This document shows positions 42,920-51,447 of a DNA stretch of 64,000 nucleotides, piece after piece. Position 1 is the stretch's first letter, and the number at the start of each line of letters is the position of its first letter. The notes under the pieces are model-generated. The model worked only from the letters and a program-made list of their open reading frames with translations, ran no database searches and had not been told where the DNA came from. Location of the stretch: the NCBI GenBank assembly GCA_902778265.1, contig CACYXI010000037.1, positions 1 to 64,000 of the forward strand, given 5' to 3'. The position numbers and the translations under genes are program-made. Source of the DNA: an uncultured Bacteroidales bacterium. GTDB lineage: Bacteria; Bacteroidota; Bacteroidia; Bacteroidales; Bacteroidaceae.

Positions 42920-44398
42920 TTAGTAGCTCCTTGCAATCAGCACACGGCACTTAGCAGGCTTGCCTGATACCATATCCACACCTGGTGTCTGCTCGAAAGC
43001 GAATGGCACGCAACGGATAGTAGCCTGTGTCTCTTCCTTGATCTTTGCCTCGGTCTCGGCTGTACCGTCCCAATGGCATAGGAAGAAGCCACCGTCCTTA
43101 ACCTTCTCCTTGAACTCCTCGTAGTTATCGCACTCATAGATATGAGCATCACGGAATGCGCGAGCCTTTTCGAAGATATTTGCCTGAATCTTGTCGAGAA
43201 GATCAACAACATAATCAGCAATACCCTCAAACTGTACAGTCTCCTTCTCAAGAGTATCACGACGCATAACCTCAACAGTACCGTTCTCAAGGTCACGACC
43301 ACCCATTACGAGACGTACAGGAACACCCTTCAACTCATAGTCAGCGAACTTGAAGCCTGGACGCTTGTTGTCTGCATCATCAAACTTAACGCTGATACCC
43401 TTCTGGCGGAGTACGTCGATAACAGGCTTCATAGCCTCTGTTACGGCTGCAATCTGATCTGGCTTACCGATAGGAATGATAACTACCTGAATTGGAGCAA
43501 GACGTGGAGGAAGTACAAGACCGTTGTCGTCAGAGTGAGTCATTATAAGAGCACCGATAAGACGTGTAGAAACGCCCCATGAAGTAGCCCATACGTACTC
43601 TGGCTTGTTCTCTTTAGTAAGATATGTAACATCGAATGCCTTTGCGAAGTTCTGACCAAGGAAGTGAGAAGTACCGCTTTGGAGAGCCTTACCATCCTGC
43701 ATCATAGCCTCGATAGTATAGGTATCAAGAGCACCAGCGAAACGCTCTGTCTCACTCTTCACACCCTGCATTACAGGAACAGCCATCCAGTTCTCTGCGA
43801 AATCAGCATATACCTTCAGCATCTTCTGTGCCTCCTGCTCAGCCTCCTCACGAGTAGCGTGAGCAGTATGACCTTCCTGCCAGAGGAACTCAGAGGTGCG
43901 GAGGAATGGACGAGTACGCATCTCCCAACGCATTACGTTACACCACTGGTTGCAAAGCAAAGGCAGATCGCGCCAAGAGTGAATCCAGTTCTTATATGTG
44001 TTCCAGATGATAGTCTCAGATGTAGGACGAACGATAAGCTCTTCCTCGAGTTTGGCATTTGGATCAACTACAACGCCGTCGCCTGACTCGTTTGTCTTCA
44101 GACGATAGTGAGTTACAACAGCACACTCCTTAGCAAAGCCCTCAACGTGCTCAGCCTCACGACTAAGGAAAGACTTAGGAATAAGGAGAGGGAAATATGC
44201 ATTCTGCACGCCAGTTTCCTTGAACATCTTATCCAACTGCTGCTGCATCTTTTCCCAGATAGCATAGCCGTAAGGTTTGATTACCATACAACCACGTACT
44301 GCAGACTGCTCTGCGAGATCAGCCTTCACCACGAGGTCATTATACCACTGACTGTAATTGTCAGCACGCTTTGTGAGTTCTTTAAGTTCAATTGCCAT
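42920..44398 (-). CDS. proS: prolyl-tRNA synthetase, archaeal/eukaryotic type
   Basis: Class II synthetase. 492 residues, lacking the insertion domain of bacterial-type ProRS; starts [20 protein letters not shown]. Class II motifs are visible: motif 2 around [30 protein letters not shown] (read as separate parts) and motif 3 in [20 protein letters not shown]; the anticodon-binding domain is at about 300-400. A short C-terminal domain ends with RVLIARSY. Most Bacteroidales use this form. mtgA follows. Confidence 0.95.
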   Translation of the reverse strand: MAIELKELTKRADNYSQWYNDLVVKADLAEQSAVRGCMVIKPYGYAIWEKMQQQLDKMFKETGVQNAYFPLLIPKSFLSREAEHVEGFAKECAVVTHYRLKTNESGDGVVVDPNAKLEEELIVRPTSETIIWNTYKNWIHSWRDLPLLCNQWCNVMRWEMRTRPFLRTSEFLWQEGHTAHATREEAEQEAQKMLKVYADFAENWMAVPVMQGVKSETERFAGALDTYTIEAMMQDGKALQSGTSHFLGQNFAKAFDVTYLTKENKPEYVWATSWGVSTRLIGALIMTHSDDNGLVLPPRLAPIQVVIIPIGKPDQIAAVTEAMKPVIDVLRQKGISVKFDDADNKRPGFKFADYELKGVPVRLVMGGRDLENGTVEVMRRDTLEKETVQFEGIADYVVDLLDKIQANIFEKARAFRDAHIYECDNYEEFKEKVKDGGFFLCHWDGTAETEAKIKEETQATIRCVPFAFEQTPGVDMVSGKPAKCRVLIARSY

Positions 44399-44472
44399 TT
44401 TTATGATATATTTTTTATTCTCTTATTGTCTAAATTTTATTAAAAAATCCCGACATTTATCGAAATCGGATG

Positions 44473-44480
44473 CAAAATTA
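44473..44480 (-). promoter_or_regulatory. -7 box of proS-mtgA operon
   Basis: TAATTTTG on the minus strand, 75 bases before the proS ATG. The -33 side is GTTTAC rather than TTTG, so the match is partial. Confidence 0.5.
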
Positions 44481-44544
44481 CAAAAAAATGTTGTAAACAT
44501 AGTAAATCATTTCCTTTTTTATTATGGTTTTTGATTTTTTTGAT

Positions 44545-44552
44545 TATCTTTG
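44545..44552 (+). promoter_or_regulatory. -7 box of OmpA-like lipoprotein gene
   Basis: TATCTTTG fits TAnnTTTG; T-rich sequence lies upstream without a clear -33 TTG at the usual distance. Leader about 120 bases. Confidence 0.5.
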
Positions 44553-44678
44553 CACCCAAATACGATGAATCTCGTAGATTTGAACAAACAATTGCAATAA
44601 TGCAACGAGACATTCACGAGACATTCGGTTTAGAAAACAGTTACATTTATTTAATATTTAATTTAATCATAAAGAATC

Positions 44679-45383
44679 ATGACAAAGGCTAAAGTAGCAA
44701 CTGCGTTCGTAGGCGCAGCAATGATTTTCTCAAGCTGTAGCACAGCAACAGGTAATGGTGCTCTCATCGGTACTGGTGGTGGTGCACTTCTCGGTGCTAT
44801 CGTAGGTAAACTCGCAGGCAACACAGCAGTTGGTGCAGCAGTTGGTGCAGCAGTTGGTGCTGGTACAGGCGCTATTATCGGTAAGCACATGGATAAGGTA
44901 AAGGCAGAGACTGCCGCAAAGCTCCAGAATGCTAACGTTACCGAGGTTACAGACGCTAACGGTCTCAAGGCTGTAAAGGTAACATTCAACTCAGGTATCC
45001 TCTTCGGTTCTGGTAACGCTACTCTCAGCAGCACAGCAGCATCAGAGCTTACTAACTTCGCTTCTGTACTCAAGAACAACACAGACTGTTCTGTAGCTAT
45101 TCAGGGTTACACAGACAACGATCCTTGGAAGGGCTCTACAGCAGAGCAGAGCGCACAGAAGAACCTCAACCTCTCTCAGCAGCGTGCTGATGCGGTTAAG
45201 TCTAAGCTCAACTCTCTCGGTGTTTCTAACAGCCAGATCAAGAGCAGCACAGGCTTCGGTGAGGCTAACCCAGTTGCCGACAACTCTTCTGCAGCAGGTA
45301 AGGCTCAGAACCGTCGTGTAGAGGTTTATCTCTATGCTTCTGAGGCTATGATCAATGCAGCTAACAACGGTTCTCTCCAGTAA
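44679..45383 (+). CDS. OmpA-family lipoprotein with glycine zipper
   Basis: 234 residues. Lipoprotein signal with Cys in FSSCSTA (about residue 20), then a glycine-zipper segment (about 24-70; GALIGTGGGALLGAIVG, AVGAAVGAAVGAGTGAI) that can insert into membrane, and a C-terminal OmpA peptidoglycan-binding domain (about 105-225; VAIQGYTDND, LSQQRADAVKSKLNSLGV, GFGEANPVADN, QNRRVEVYL). Codon use is strongly restricted compared with its neighbours (for example CTC for Leu, GGT for Gly, GCA for Ala), a mark of high expression. It is monocistronic with a strong terminator. Likely anchors the outer membrane to peptidoglycan. Confidence 0.9.
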   Translation: MTKAKVATAFVGAAMIFSSCSTATGNGALIGTGGGALLGAIVGKLAGNTAVGAAVGAAVGAGTGAIIGKHMDKVKAETAAKLQNANVTEVTDANGLKAVKVTFNSGILFGSGNATLSSTAASELTNFASVLKNNTDCSVAIQGYTDNDPWKGSTAEQSAQKNLNLSQQRADAVKSKLNSLGVSNSQIKSSTGFGEANPVADNSSAAGKAQNRRVEVYLYASEAMINAANNGSLQ

Positions 45384-45453
45384 GGAGTAGTTCCACCCTA
45401 CCCTTTCACAAGGAAGGAACTATTATATAATAGTATTATACATTATTATATAT

Positions 45454-45490
45454 GGCTCATCTCGCAAATGTCGGGATGAGCCTTTTTTAT
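45454..45490 (+). terminator. intrinsic terminator of the OmpA-like gene
   Basis: Stem GGCTCATC (45454-45461) with GATGAGCC (45475-45482), extended by three more pairs, followed by TTTTTTATT. Confidence 0.9.
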
Positions 45491-45529
45491 TGCTATTGCA
45501 GAAAATTGGGATTACAAATAATTCGACCT

Positions 45530-45745
45530 GTATAGGTGAAAAGCCTTGTAAAGGCGAAATAACATAGGCGTGGGTGTAACCCAAGTTACATTAGCTACCA
45601 TTCCACAATAACACCGTAGGTGCGATATATTTCATTTCACACCGAGAAATATGAAATTATATCGCCCATGCAGGGCTTATAAAAAAATCCCTAATATGGT
45701 AGCGCTCCCGCACTACCCTATAATATGCCGTCCTTTCAGGACTTG
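45530..45745. repeat. multi-hairpin element, AAGCCTTGTAAAGGC type
   Basis: Mini-hairpins AAGCC-TTGTA-AAGGC, GGCGTGGGTGTAACCC, CACCGTAGGTGCGATATATT and its partner near 45655, GTAGCGCTCCCGCACTAC, GTCCTTTCAGGAC. Relatives are at 37880-37950 and 51380-51440. The rest of 45746-46108 is AT-rich with no gene. Confidence 0.65.
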
Positions 45746-46108
45746 TAAATTTTATCATTGTACATCTAAGATTAATATCGCATTAATTTCTTAATCATAC
45801 AGGTTGAAATAATTTAATTATAAAAATTCCTTGATTCTAATCAAGATGACAATATTTTCGATACGTCTAATTGGCATAAAACACGATACAAATCACAACT
45901 TACAGTTACTTTAGCCCGCACTCATTCAACAACATAAAACACTGAATAATAACACTTTACAAACACACATCTTTTATTTTCTCGCTTTATAATGCAATAT
46001 TACCAGAGAACTAAAGATGTCATTTTTGCAATATTTTTTTGAAAACACGTGTATTTTTGACATAGATTAATTATTATATTGTTTACGCACACAATTTTAG
46101 TTTTTTCT

Positions 46109-46138
46109 TTGGCAATCCAAAAATTCGCCGTACCTTTG
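46109..46138 (+). promoter_or_regulatory. promoter of the 120-residue secreted protein gene
   Basis: TTG (46109-46111), exactly 19 bases, TACCTTTG (46131-46138). Predicted leader about 170 bases, ending in a CGGCGGTATTGACACACCGCC hairpin (46264-46284, arms GGCGGT/CCGCC) some 30 bases before the ATG. Confidence 0.75.
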
Positions 46139-46313
46139 CACTCGGAAATCAGAAACAAACAACTGCTTGCAGCTTACGTTATCTGAGATCTGAAAACAAA
46201 GAATCGTAACCCATCGTACTATAGTATTCAGGATAAGATTTAAGTAAAAAGAATTATTAACTTCGGCGGTATTGACACACCGCCACTAAAAAACTAAAAG
46301 AAAGGATAACATT

Positions 46314-46676
46314 ATGAAAAAGGTATTTATGACATTGGTTGCCGTGATGGCAGTTTCAGTTTCAATGGTTGCAGCTCCTAAGGCAGAGAAGAATGCAGAG
46401 CCAACTCGATACACTATCGACTTCAACTCACACAGCATAGCACGCTATCTGAGCATGTCTCATGATCAGGTTGCTGATATGGAAAGGGTTCACGACAACT
46501 TCTCTCGCGAGATGAAGAAGGCAGAGCAGGCTGACGATGCAAATCGCGGTAAGCTCACTAAGAAGGCTGTCCTCAGAGACATTTCTTACATGCGCGTCAT
46601 CTTGAGCGAAACTCAGTTCAGCAAGTACCGTACTGTTCTTAACGCAACACTTACGAACAGAGGTATTGAGTTCTAA
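46314..46676 (+). CDS. small secreted protein of unknown function
   Basis: 120 residues: signal peptide (1-20, ending SMVAAP), then a helical charged region with SIARYLSMSHDQVADMERVH (about 41-60) and SYMRVILSETQFSKYRTVLN (about 91-110). The layout, secreted all-helical about 100 residues with Met/Gln-rich repeats, recalls small periplasmic proteins such as the Spy/LTXXQ type, but the LTxxQ motif is not clear, so I leave it unnamed. Strong promoter, long structured leader and own terminator point to a well-expressed single gene. Confidence 0.8.
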   Translation: MKKVFMTLVAVMAVSVSMVAAPKAEKNAEPTRYTIDFNSHSIARYLSMSHDQVADMERVHDNFSREMKKAEQADDANRGKLTKKAVLRDISYMRVILSETQFSKYRTVLNATLTNRGIEF

Positions 46677-46704
46677 ATTTGTCTAACTACAATTCCAATA
46701 TATC

Positions 46705-46748
46705 AGAACGGCAATCATCCTTCAAAGGTGGTTGCCGTTCTCTTTTTA
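46705..46748 (+). terminator. intrinsic terminator of the small secreted protein gene
   Basis: 10-bp stem AGAACGGCAA (46705-46714) with TTGCCGTTCT (46732-46741), then CTTTTTAT. Confidence 0.9.
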
Positions 46749-46865
46749 TCTGTATTACTTGACGGAACAATTACAAACCTTACGCATTTTTCCACATACA
46801 AATGTCAAAACATATTATTTTTTTACATATTTCTGACATATTGTAAAAATATTTTCCCAAAATGT

Positions 46866-46896
46866 TTGCAGATTAACATTTTAATTTGTACCTTTG
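46866..46896 (+). promoter_or_regulatory. asnA promoter
   Basis: TTG (46866-46868), 20 bases, TACCTTTG (46889-46896). The leader of about 215 bases is filled by an inverted pair of AGCCTAACC-type repeats. Confidence 0.7.
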
Positions 46897-46905
46897 CAGT
46901 CGGAA

Positions 46906-47095
46906 ATAAAAAGCCTAACCAAGCCTTCCCAAAGGGAAGGATGTTTGATAGGCTTTTTTTACCATATTTATAAATAAATAAACAGAAATTAAAAGCCAAA
47001 CTTCTCAACGAAGTTTACTATAATACATCCTTTCCTTGGGGAGATTTGTCGAAGACCCTTCGAACTTCTGTGAGAAAAGGCTTGGTTAGGCTAAA
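46906..47095. repeat. inverted pair of AGCCTAACC-type repeats in the asnA leader
   Basis: AAGCCTAACCAAGCCTTCCC (46909 onward) and its complement ending GGCTTGGTTAGGCT (47093) face each other across about 150 bases. The first copy contains CCTTCCCAAAGGGAAGG and is followed by a T-run (46950-46960), so it might act as a terminator or attenuator inside the leader. Confidence 0.7.
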
Positions 47096-47115
47096 GAAAA
47101 CAACTACATAAAGAA

Positions 47116-48153
47116 ATGAGTAAACTGATTAAACCAGCAGGATACAAGGCGTTGCTTGACATGAAGCAGACGGAACAAGGTATCAAACTTATCAAGGAGT
47201 TCTTCCAGCAGAACATCAGTACGGAGCTCCGACTCCGTCGCGTAACTGCCCCACTCTTTGTGCTTCAGGGTCTTGGCATCAACGACGACCTTAACGGTGT
47301 GGAACGCGCCGTTACCTTCCCTATCAAGGATCTCGGCGACCAGAAAGCTGAGGTTGTACATTCCCTTGCCAAGTGGAAGCGTCTCTCACTTGCTGAGTAC
47401 GAAATAGAACCTGACTACGGAATCTACACGGATATGAATGCTATTCGTGCCGACGAAGAACTTGACAACCTACATTCTCTCTACGTTGACCAATGGGACT
47501 GGGAAGCTGTAGTTACAAAAGAAGAGCGTACCCTCTCTTATCTCAAGGAAGTGGTTCGCCGTATCTACTCTGCCCTACTCCGCACAGAATATCTTACCTG
47601 TGAGACCTACTCACAGATCAAGCCTTTTCTCCCACGTGAGATTCACTTCATCCACAGCGAGGAACTTCTCCAGATGTACCCTAACCTCTCTCCAAAGGAG
47701 CGTGAAGACGAAATCTGCAAGAAGTATGGTGCCGTATTTGTCATCGGTATTGGTGGCAAGCTCTCTAACGGTGAGAAGCATGACGGTCGTGCTCCTGACT
47801 ATGACGACTGGACAACACCTAACGAGGACGGTTATCTTGGCCTCAACGGCGATATCCTCATCTGGTACCCAATCCTTGAGCGTAGCTTCGAGCTTTCAAG
47901 CATGGGCATCCGTGTTGATAAGGAGAGCCTTCTCCGTCAGCTCGAACTCGAAGGAAAGACAGAGCGTAAGGAACTCTATTTCCACAAGTCACTCCTCGAA
48001 GGCAAGCTTCCTCTCTCCATCGGCGGAGGTATCGGCCAGAGCCGTCTCTGCATGGTATTGCTCCACAAGGCTCACATTGGTGAGATTCAGGCAAGTATCT
48101 GGCCAGAGGAAATGCGTAAAGAATGTGAAGAGGCAGGAATGCCACTCATCTAA
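47116..48153 (+). CDS. asnA: aspartate-ammonia ligase (AsnA type)
   Basis: Ammonia-dependent asparagine synthetase, structurally a class II aminoacyl-tRNA-synthetase relative. 345 residues. Recognisable segments: RVTAPLFVLQGLGINDDLNG, VVHSLAKWKRLSLAEYEIEP, YVDQWDWEAVV, KKYGAVFVIGIGGKLSNGEK, GGGIGQSRLCMVLLHKAHIG. The start ATG at 47116 matches family starts. A terminator follows at 48165. Confidence 0.95.
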   Translation: MSKLIKPAGYKALLDMKQTEQGIKLIKEFFQQNISTELRLRRVTAPLFVLQGLGINDDLNGVERAVTFPIKDLGDQKAEVVHSLAKWKRLSLAEYEIEPDYGIYTDMNAIRADEELDNLHSLYVDQWDWEAVVTKEERTLSYLKEVVRRIYSALLRTEYLTCETYSQIKPFLPREIHFIHSEELLQMYPNLSPKEREDEICKKYGAVFVIGIGGKLSNGEKHDGRAPDYDDWTTPNEDGYLGLNGDILIWYPILERSFELSSMGIRVDKESLLRQLELEGKTERKELYFHKSLLEGKLPLSIGGGIGQSRLCMVLLHKAHIGEIQASIWPEEMRKECEEAGMPLI

Positions 48154-48164
48154 TAGAAACAATA

Positions 48165-48194
48165 AAAGCTCCCAAATCGGGAGCTTTTTTTTAT
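48165..48194 (+). terminator. intrinsic terminator of asnA
   Basis: AAAGCTCCC (48165-48173) with GGGAGCTTT, loop AAATC, then a T-run to 48192. Confidence 0.9.
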
Positions 48195-48204
48195 GAAGGA
48201 AAGT

Positions 48205-48480
48205 GATGAAAAGTAAATTACAAGTAAATTATTACAGTAAATTAAAGAAAAACATCAAGCTGTACAATTGAAAAATTAATGCGACATTAATGTGTTATTA
48301 ACGCGACATTATATGTCTCACTTCGTGAGGAAAGGTTTAGCTCGGTGGCAGAAGGCAAAGCCAACATTAATTTCCATGAATTACACATTAATATCGCATT
48401 AATTTTTCTATAAATATTTCTTGCGACGAATGTCGCTTCATAATTTACTGACCATAATTTACTTGCAATTTACTTTCCAA
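48205..48480. repeat. nested palindromes with AGTAAATTA and ATTAATGCGACATTA words
   Basis: Outer words AGTAAATTACAAGTAAATTA (48209 onward) face TAATTTACTTGCAATTTACTT (ending 48476). Inside, TTAATGCGACATTAATGTG (48280 onward) faces CACATTAATATCGCATTAAT (48384-48403). The inner block recurs inverted at 54768-54915, the outer words at 61118-61400. No gene in 48195-48499. Confidence 0.75.
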
Positions 48481-48499
48481 AATACAAGGATACTTTATA

Positions 48500-50527
48500 T
48501 CATTTCTGCATATTCTTCAGCATTTCTATATCGGAAAGGAATATCTCCTTACCCAAATAATACTTGTTAAACTTAGTGAGTACGTCGCCATTAGGATCAA
48601 GAGCTTCATAATGAGGAATACTCGTGAACTTGAACAACTCCCAGAGTTTCTGGTATTCCTTTTCTGGTATTCGATAACACTCTGCACCATTCAGGTTCAG
48701 TGCCACATACTCGTCGTAAGCAGCCTGTGGAGAACTCCTATCGCCTGTTATAAAGACAAACTCAAAGTCTGGGTTGTTACGCAATTCCTCACGCCACGCC
48801 TTACTTGACTCAATACCAGCACGGCAAGGCCCGCAATATGTTGCCCAGAAATCAAGGAATACATACTTTCCCTTGTATTTGTCGGTTATCTTTTTCAGAA
48901 TCGACGAACCCTCACATTCAGGCAACGTATAGGTTATCTCCTTATCGTTGAGACCTTTATCCAACCACTTGTCTATCATAGCCTCAAGCATAGCATCGTT
49001 TAACGCAGCCTTTATTACGTTTGCTCTTTGATTAATCTTTGCAATACTATCATTAAACACAATATCCACAGAGTCAGCAGGAAAAATACGCTTTATACCA
49101 GCCTTCATAATAAGATAGTTGTATTTGCCACCTTTACTGCTCCAATAAAAATCTTGAAGAAACTTTATCTTCAACGGCAAAGATATTGTCTCTGCTCCAT
49201 AAATTGCCTTATCCCTACTAATCAGCACACTATCAACATAAGGGTCTGGCATTACTTCGTAAAAAGTAAGAGAAGAGCCTTCTGGAGAATCCACACGTTT
49301 GCGTGTACCTCTGACATATACAGGACTATTCGTACAATTACCAATAAAAAAAGGATAATTAGAAGTACTAATCTTCATTTGGTCACTAAGTTGTAACTTT
49401 CGCCAAAAAGCAAAGTTTTCTGGATAGATAAATCCCTTTAGCGAATCGGGCAATTCATCCACATTCTTATACTTGCGTAACTGCTCGCAAACCAAATAGT
49501 AATGACCGATATTCAAAGCGAATTCTATCTGAATATAATTCTTTTCCATCAGATATTCAATATCATTGTAATGAAATCGCTGTGCAAGATAATCATGGGC
49601 AGCTATGGCGTCATCGTATCCCTTTTCCATTTCTTTACAGAAATTATTGAAACTAAGAGTATTAGATATCTTATTCCAATTCTTTTTCTGACAATTTTCC
49701 CAACTGTCTAATACTCCTGTTGGCATTACAGGATATTCATAAGGCTTACCCGAATCATCGTTAATAGTTATTTTATAATCATAATTCTCCCAACTGATAT
49801 CAAAATTGAGTTTATCTCCAGGTTTGATTATGAAAGGCTTATCGATAAATCTCTCATTCACAAAGAACTTATTATAAATTGGATATTGAAGAACGAATTT
49901 CTTTTCAAAAGTTCCATCAGCCTTTACTTCGATTACGATCGGCTCATCTTCACCAGTAAAGACATTACGATTCAAGATATTCAACGAATTAATCTCCTTA
50001 GCTAACTCTTCTGAACTTATCCTACCCTTGATGTACGCTGTATCTGTACTGAAGTAATCTCTGCGAAACTCACTGACCTTCTGTTCATTAACCTCATATG
50101 GCTTTACCACCAAAGGCTTCTTGACATCAGAAATTCCCCAGACATGATCTGCATTAGATCCGAAACCTTCGAGCATATCAAAATAGGTAGTAGTACTTGG
50201 CATTGGCTCAAAGACAAGTGTCATAGAGGCAACATCATGCTCGTCAACAGGTATAGGACTGTCAACATTAAATTCCTTCATGAATTTCAGATTATAGTTC
50301 TTTCCATCCTCACCATAAAGGTGTACATAGTTCCTGATACAGATCTCAGGACGTGTAATCTGAGCTTTGACGATAGTCGCCGTGTCATGAAACTCTACCG
50401 AATTGAGTTTCAAACGTGAGATACTGGTAGATACGTAACTGGGCTTTTCCCAGATTACAGGTTTCTTTGCTGCTGATGCCGAGAGCACGCAGAGCATGAG
50501 CAATAGTGAATTAAAAATTCCTTTCAT
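48500..50527 (-). CDS. TlpA-like thioredoxin-domain protein
   Basis: 675 residues from the ATG at 50527, where a good signal peptide begins (MKGIFNSLLLMLCVLSASAA); 13 codons further upstream are open but less likely. The long N-terminal part (about 25-530) is unrecognised, beta-rich then helical. The last 140 residues form a thioredoxin/TlpA domain with KYVFLDFWATYCGPCRAGIE, active-site CGPC. Expected in the periplasm as a thiol-disulfide reductase tethered to a substrate-specific domain, a layout common in Bacteroidota. A tiny secreted-peptide ORF (50834-50935) and a long hairpin lie just upstream. Confidence 0.85.
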   Translation of the reverse strand: MKGIFNSLLLMLCVLSASAAKKPVIWEKPSYVSTSISRLKLNSVEFHDTATIVKAQITRPEICIRNYVHLYGEDGKNYNLKFMKEFNVDSPIPVDEHDVASMTLVFEPMPSTTTYFDMLEGFGSNADHVWGISDVKKPLVVKPYEVNEQKVSEFRRDYFSTDTAYIKGRISSEELAKEINSLNILNRNVFTGEDEPIVIEVKADGTFEKKFVLQYPIYNKFFVNERFIDKPFIIKPGDKLNFDISWENYDYKITINDDSGKPYEYPVMPTGVLDSWENCQKKNWNKISNTLSFNNFCKEMEKGYDDAIAAHDYLAQRFHYNDIEYLMEKNYIQIEFALNIGHYYLVCEQLRKYKNVDELPDSLKGFIYPENFAFWRKLQLSDQMKISTSNYPFFIGNCTNSPVYVRGTRKRVDSPEGSSLTFYEVMPDPYVDSVLISRDKAIYGAETISLPLKIKFLQDFYWSSKGGKYNYLIMKAGIKRIFPADSVDIVFNDSIAKINQRANVIKAALNDAMLEAMIDKWLDKGLNDKEITYTLPECEGSSILKKITDKYKGKYVFLDFWATYCGPCRAGIESSKAWREELRNNPDFEFVFITGDRSSPQAAYDEYVALNLNGAECYRIPEKEYQKLWELFKFTSIPHYEALDPNGDVLTKFNKYYLGKEIFLSDIEMLKNMQK

Positions 50528-50621
50528 AAATTTTGTATTTGTTCTATAACTAATTAATATCCGCAATTACTGCCGTTTTTGTCATTCCTTAGCTTTACCT
50601 CCAATGTAAGTCCGCTCTTCT

Positions 50622-50693
50622 TCCGAACCAAACTCGATGAAGCTCCGCTTCAGAAGCAGACTTATAGCGGAGGTTCATCGAGTTTGGTTCGGA
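50622..50693. repeat. perfect 20-bp-arm hairpin
   Basis: TCCGAACCAAACTCGATGAA (50622-50641) pairs perfectly with 50674-50693, and CTCCGCT with AGCGGAG continues inside, giving about 27 bp of stem. It lies between the small peptide ORF and the TlpA-like gene. AT-rich words fill 50700-50790. Confidence 0.85.
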
Positions 50694-50833
50694 GGATCAA
50701 GCCAAGTTAAATGAAAAATGAACAATGAAAAATACAAGTTACAAATTGTACATTGTAAATGGTAAATTGTACATGATAAGATTTTTCATTTAAAAAGTTT
50801 TGGCTCTGTTGCAACAGATGACTGATTTTTGAG

Positions 50834-50935
50834 CTATTCTGGCAAGGCTGGCCTGTTGGCAACATCCCTACACCCCATACTTGCTGCAACTACACATATT
50901 GCAGCAACAGCGGTTTTAATGACATTTTTCTTCAT
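50834..50935 (-). CDS. possible 33-residue secreted peptide
   Basis: ATG at 50935 to TAG at 50834-50836, too short for most ORF callers. It reads as a signal peptide (KKNVIKTAVAAICVVAAS) followed by a short tail with a Cys. It resembles the precursors of the NVEALA type that sit beside TlpA genes in Bacteroidales, but the NVEALA motif itself is missing and the frame continues past the stop for 15 more codons, so it may be a degraded member. It is encoded directly ahead of a TlpA-like gene on the same strand. Confidence 0.4.
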   Translation of the reverse strand: MKKNVIKTAVAAICVVAASMGCRDVANRPALPE

Positions 50936-51060
50936 ATCTGAATTTTATTGTTTAGTTATACACGCCTACTCTTAGTTACAGATTTTCGGCAACCTCTGTT
51001 TGCTCGTCATTAGTTGTAGGTAATCATATCTTACTGTAATCTTAACTACTTTAACATCTG

Positions 51061-51290
51061 TTCGACGAAAAGCGCCGAAGGTGCGATACCTAACAGGGCA
51101 GTCCGTAAGGGCTGTTACCATGATGATATTTTTTTAGTGAGCGCCGTAGGTGCGACACCTAATAAATATGATAGGTGTCGGTCCTTCAGACCTCACGCCC
51201 TAAATAATGTCTATATATCCAGGGCTTACGCCCTTCGCTATTAGGTGCCGCTCTTTCAGAGCTTCTTCAACCACGTGTTTTTCAGCTATA
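51061..51290. repeat. multi-hairpin element, GCTCT-GAA-AGAGC type, copy 2
   Basis: Contains AGCGCCGTAGGTGCGACACC, GTCGGTCCTTCAGACC, GGGCTTACGCCC and GCTCTTTCAGAGC in the order opposite to 30850-31085, with an added AGCGCCGAAGGTGCGATACC segment at the left. Confidence 0.75.
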
Positions 51291-51379
51291 TACGAGTTGA
51301 TAAAATTCATCGAACTGACGTTACTTTACTGACTCTTGTTTAAACGTCACAAATTTATATTTATGTGATGACGAAAAAA

Positions 51380-51442
51380 TCAATATAACGTGGGTTTACA
51401 CCCACGCCTATATTATTTCGCATCTTCAAGGCTTATACCATA
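51380..51442. repeat. AAGCCTTGAAGATGC-type short element
   Basis: GTGGGTTTACACCCACGCC hairpin with TATATTATTTCGC and CAAGGCTTAT. Reverse-oriented relative of 37880-37950 and 45538-45590. Confidence 0.6.
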
Positions 51443-51447
51443 CAGAT

